Shown: positions 5,940 to 6,588 of the stretch, in pieces
Position numbering within the stretch: the stretch's first letter is position 1
Layout of the letters: every line of letters starts with the position of its first letter
Assembly: GCA_001438005.1 (NCBI GenBank)
Contig: LIBO01000057.1
Location: 1 to 6,588 of the forward strand
Direction of reading: 5' to 3'
From: Verrucomicrobia subdivision 6 bacterium BACL9 MAG-120507-bin52
GTDB lineage: Bacteria; Verrucomicrobiota; Verrucomicrobiia; Methylacidiphilales; Verrucolacustridaceae
DNA: 6,588 nucleotides
Position numbers and translations under genes: made by a program
The notes under the pieces: generated by a model
Seen by the model: only the letters and a program-made list of their open reading frames with translations
Databases searched by the model: none
What the model was told of the DNA's origin: nothing

Positions 5940-6588
5940 ATGAATTCCTCCTACCCCTCGATCGATCTCTTGGCCCAACGCGCCAAGCAACGTATGCCCG
6001 GCTTCGCCTACGATTATCTGGCCGGCGGTTGCATGGCCGAAGTGAACCTGCAGAAAAACACCAGCGATATCCGCGCCGTGGAACTACGACCCTCCTACCT
6101 GCGCGATTACCAAGGTGCCTCCCTCAAGACCACCCTCTTCGGCCGCGAATACGCCTACCCCTACGGAATTGCCCCCGTGGGCCTGCAAAGCTTGATGTGG
6201 CCGAAATCCTGCGAAATCCTCGCCCGCACCGCCCACCGCCACAATATCCCCTTCGTCCTCAGCACCGTCACCACCGCGAGTATCGAAACCATCGCCGAAA
6301 TCACCGAGGGCGACTTCTGGTTCCAACTGTACCATCCCGCCGAAGATTCGCTGCGTGACAAGCTGCTCGAACGGGCCGCCGCCGCTGGCTGTAAAACCCT
6401 CGTGCTCCTCGCCGACACCCCCACCTTCGGTTACCGCCCCAAAGAAATCCGCAACGGCTTATCGGTCCCGCCGAAGATGAGCCTTCGTAACGTCTTCCAG
6501 ATGTGCACCCGTCCCGAATGGTCGTTTTCCCAGCTGTTTGCCGGAATTCCTCAGTTTGCCACCCTCAAGCCCTACATCCCCCCCGGCC
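5940..6588 (+). CDS. lldD: FMN-dependent alpha-hydroxy-acid dehydrogenase, L-lactate dehydrogenase-like (C-terminus cut off)
   Basis: The first 216 residues of a protein of the LldD/glycolate-oxidase/flavocytochrome b2 family, whose usual length is about 360-400 residues. These enzymes oxidise an L-2-hydroxy acid to the 2-oxo acid on an FMN-bearing TIM barrel. Visible landmarks, with the matching spinach glycolate oxidase residue: FAYDYLAGG with Y26 (Tyr24); the LRPSYLRD element at 49-56; GIAPVGLQSL at 76-85; the serine S108 in VLSTVTTASIE (Ser106); WFQLY with Q129 and Y131 (Gln127, Tyr129); and DTPTFGYRPKEIRNG with R166 (Arg164). The position of Thr155 is a leucine here (L157). The catalytic lysine, histidine and arginine lie beyond the window. 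ATG 5940 is backed by TAAGG seven bases upstream. Position after fucI suggests oxidation of L-lactate made from L-lactaldehyde in fucose breakdown, but glycolate, mandelate or another 2-hydroxy acid is possible, and the gene symbol is tentative. Confidence 0.85.
   Translation, partial: MNSSYPSIDLLAQRAKQRMPGFAYDYLAGGCMAEVNLQKNTSDIRAVELRPSYLRDYQGASLKTTLFGREYAYPYGIAPVGLQSLMWPKSCEILARTAHRHNIPFVLSTVTTASIETIAEITEGDFWFQLYHPAEDSLRDKLLERAAAAGCKTLVLLADTPTFGYRPKEIRNGLSVPPKMSLRNVFQMCTRPEWSFSQLFAGIPQFATLKPYIPPG

Noticed and set aside
1..6588. Mobile element, CRISPR array, tRNA or toxin-antitoxin signatures
   Set aside because: No transposase-like frame, terminal repeats, regularly spaced repeats, tRNA-like fold or small paired genes were seen on either strand.

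Overview
The window is a sugar-uptake and catabolism locus, most likely for L-fucose, from a Gram-negative-type bacterium. The moderately high GC, the strongly C-ending codons of the two plus-strand genes, and the mix of an FHS-family fucose permease, an SLC45-like MFS porter and a LacI regulator with an R/P/G-rich linker suggest Verrucomicrobiota (Opitutae-like) or a neighbouring PVC lineage. This placement is an impression from gene style, not a computed result.

Layout: two transcription directions diverge from a very short junction near 4000. Leftward (minus strand) lie an L-fucose:H+ symporter (fucP, 3997 to 2669), a LacI-family regulator with a TTG start (2541 to 1456), and a second MFS transporter of the SLC45/sucrose-symporter type that starts at 1304 and runs off the left edge. 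Rightward (plus strand) lie L-fucose isomerase (fucI, 4021 to 5796) and an FMN-dependent alpha-hydroxy-acid dehydrogenase (lldD-like, from 5940) that runs off the right edge. Gaps are 151, 127, 23 and 143 bases; there is no gene-free stretch over 300 bases.

How the genes fit together: FucP imports L-fucose with protons and FucI isomerises it to L-fuculose. Kinase, aldolase and lactaldehyde dehydrogenase are not in the window. The flavin enzyme could oxidise L-lactate, an end product of L-lactaldehyde oxidation, to pyruvate; that link is inferred from position. The second MFS protein may import another sugar, perhaps a fucose-containing or unrelated oligosaccharide.

Regulation: the clearest non-coding signals are two inverted repeats sharing the 8-mer TACATTCG. 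One lies in the lacI promoter and one abuts the -35 box of the MFS gene. They look like the operators of the encoded LacI protein. No such site is visible at the fucP/fucI junction, so this regulator may control the second transporter and itself rather than the fucose genes proper. The lldD-like gene has its own candidate promoter overlapping two nested inverted repeats of different sequence. Nothing in the window looks like a mobile element, CRISPR array or RNA gene, and I see no clearly new biological system; the unusual points are regulatory architecture and a few family-atypical residues.
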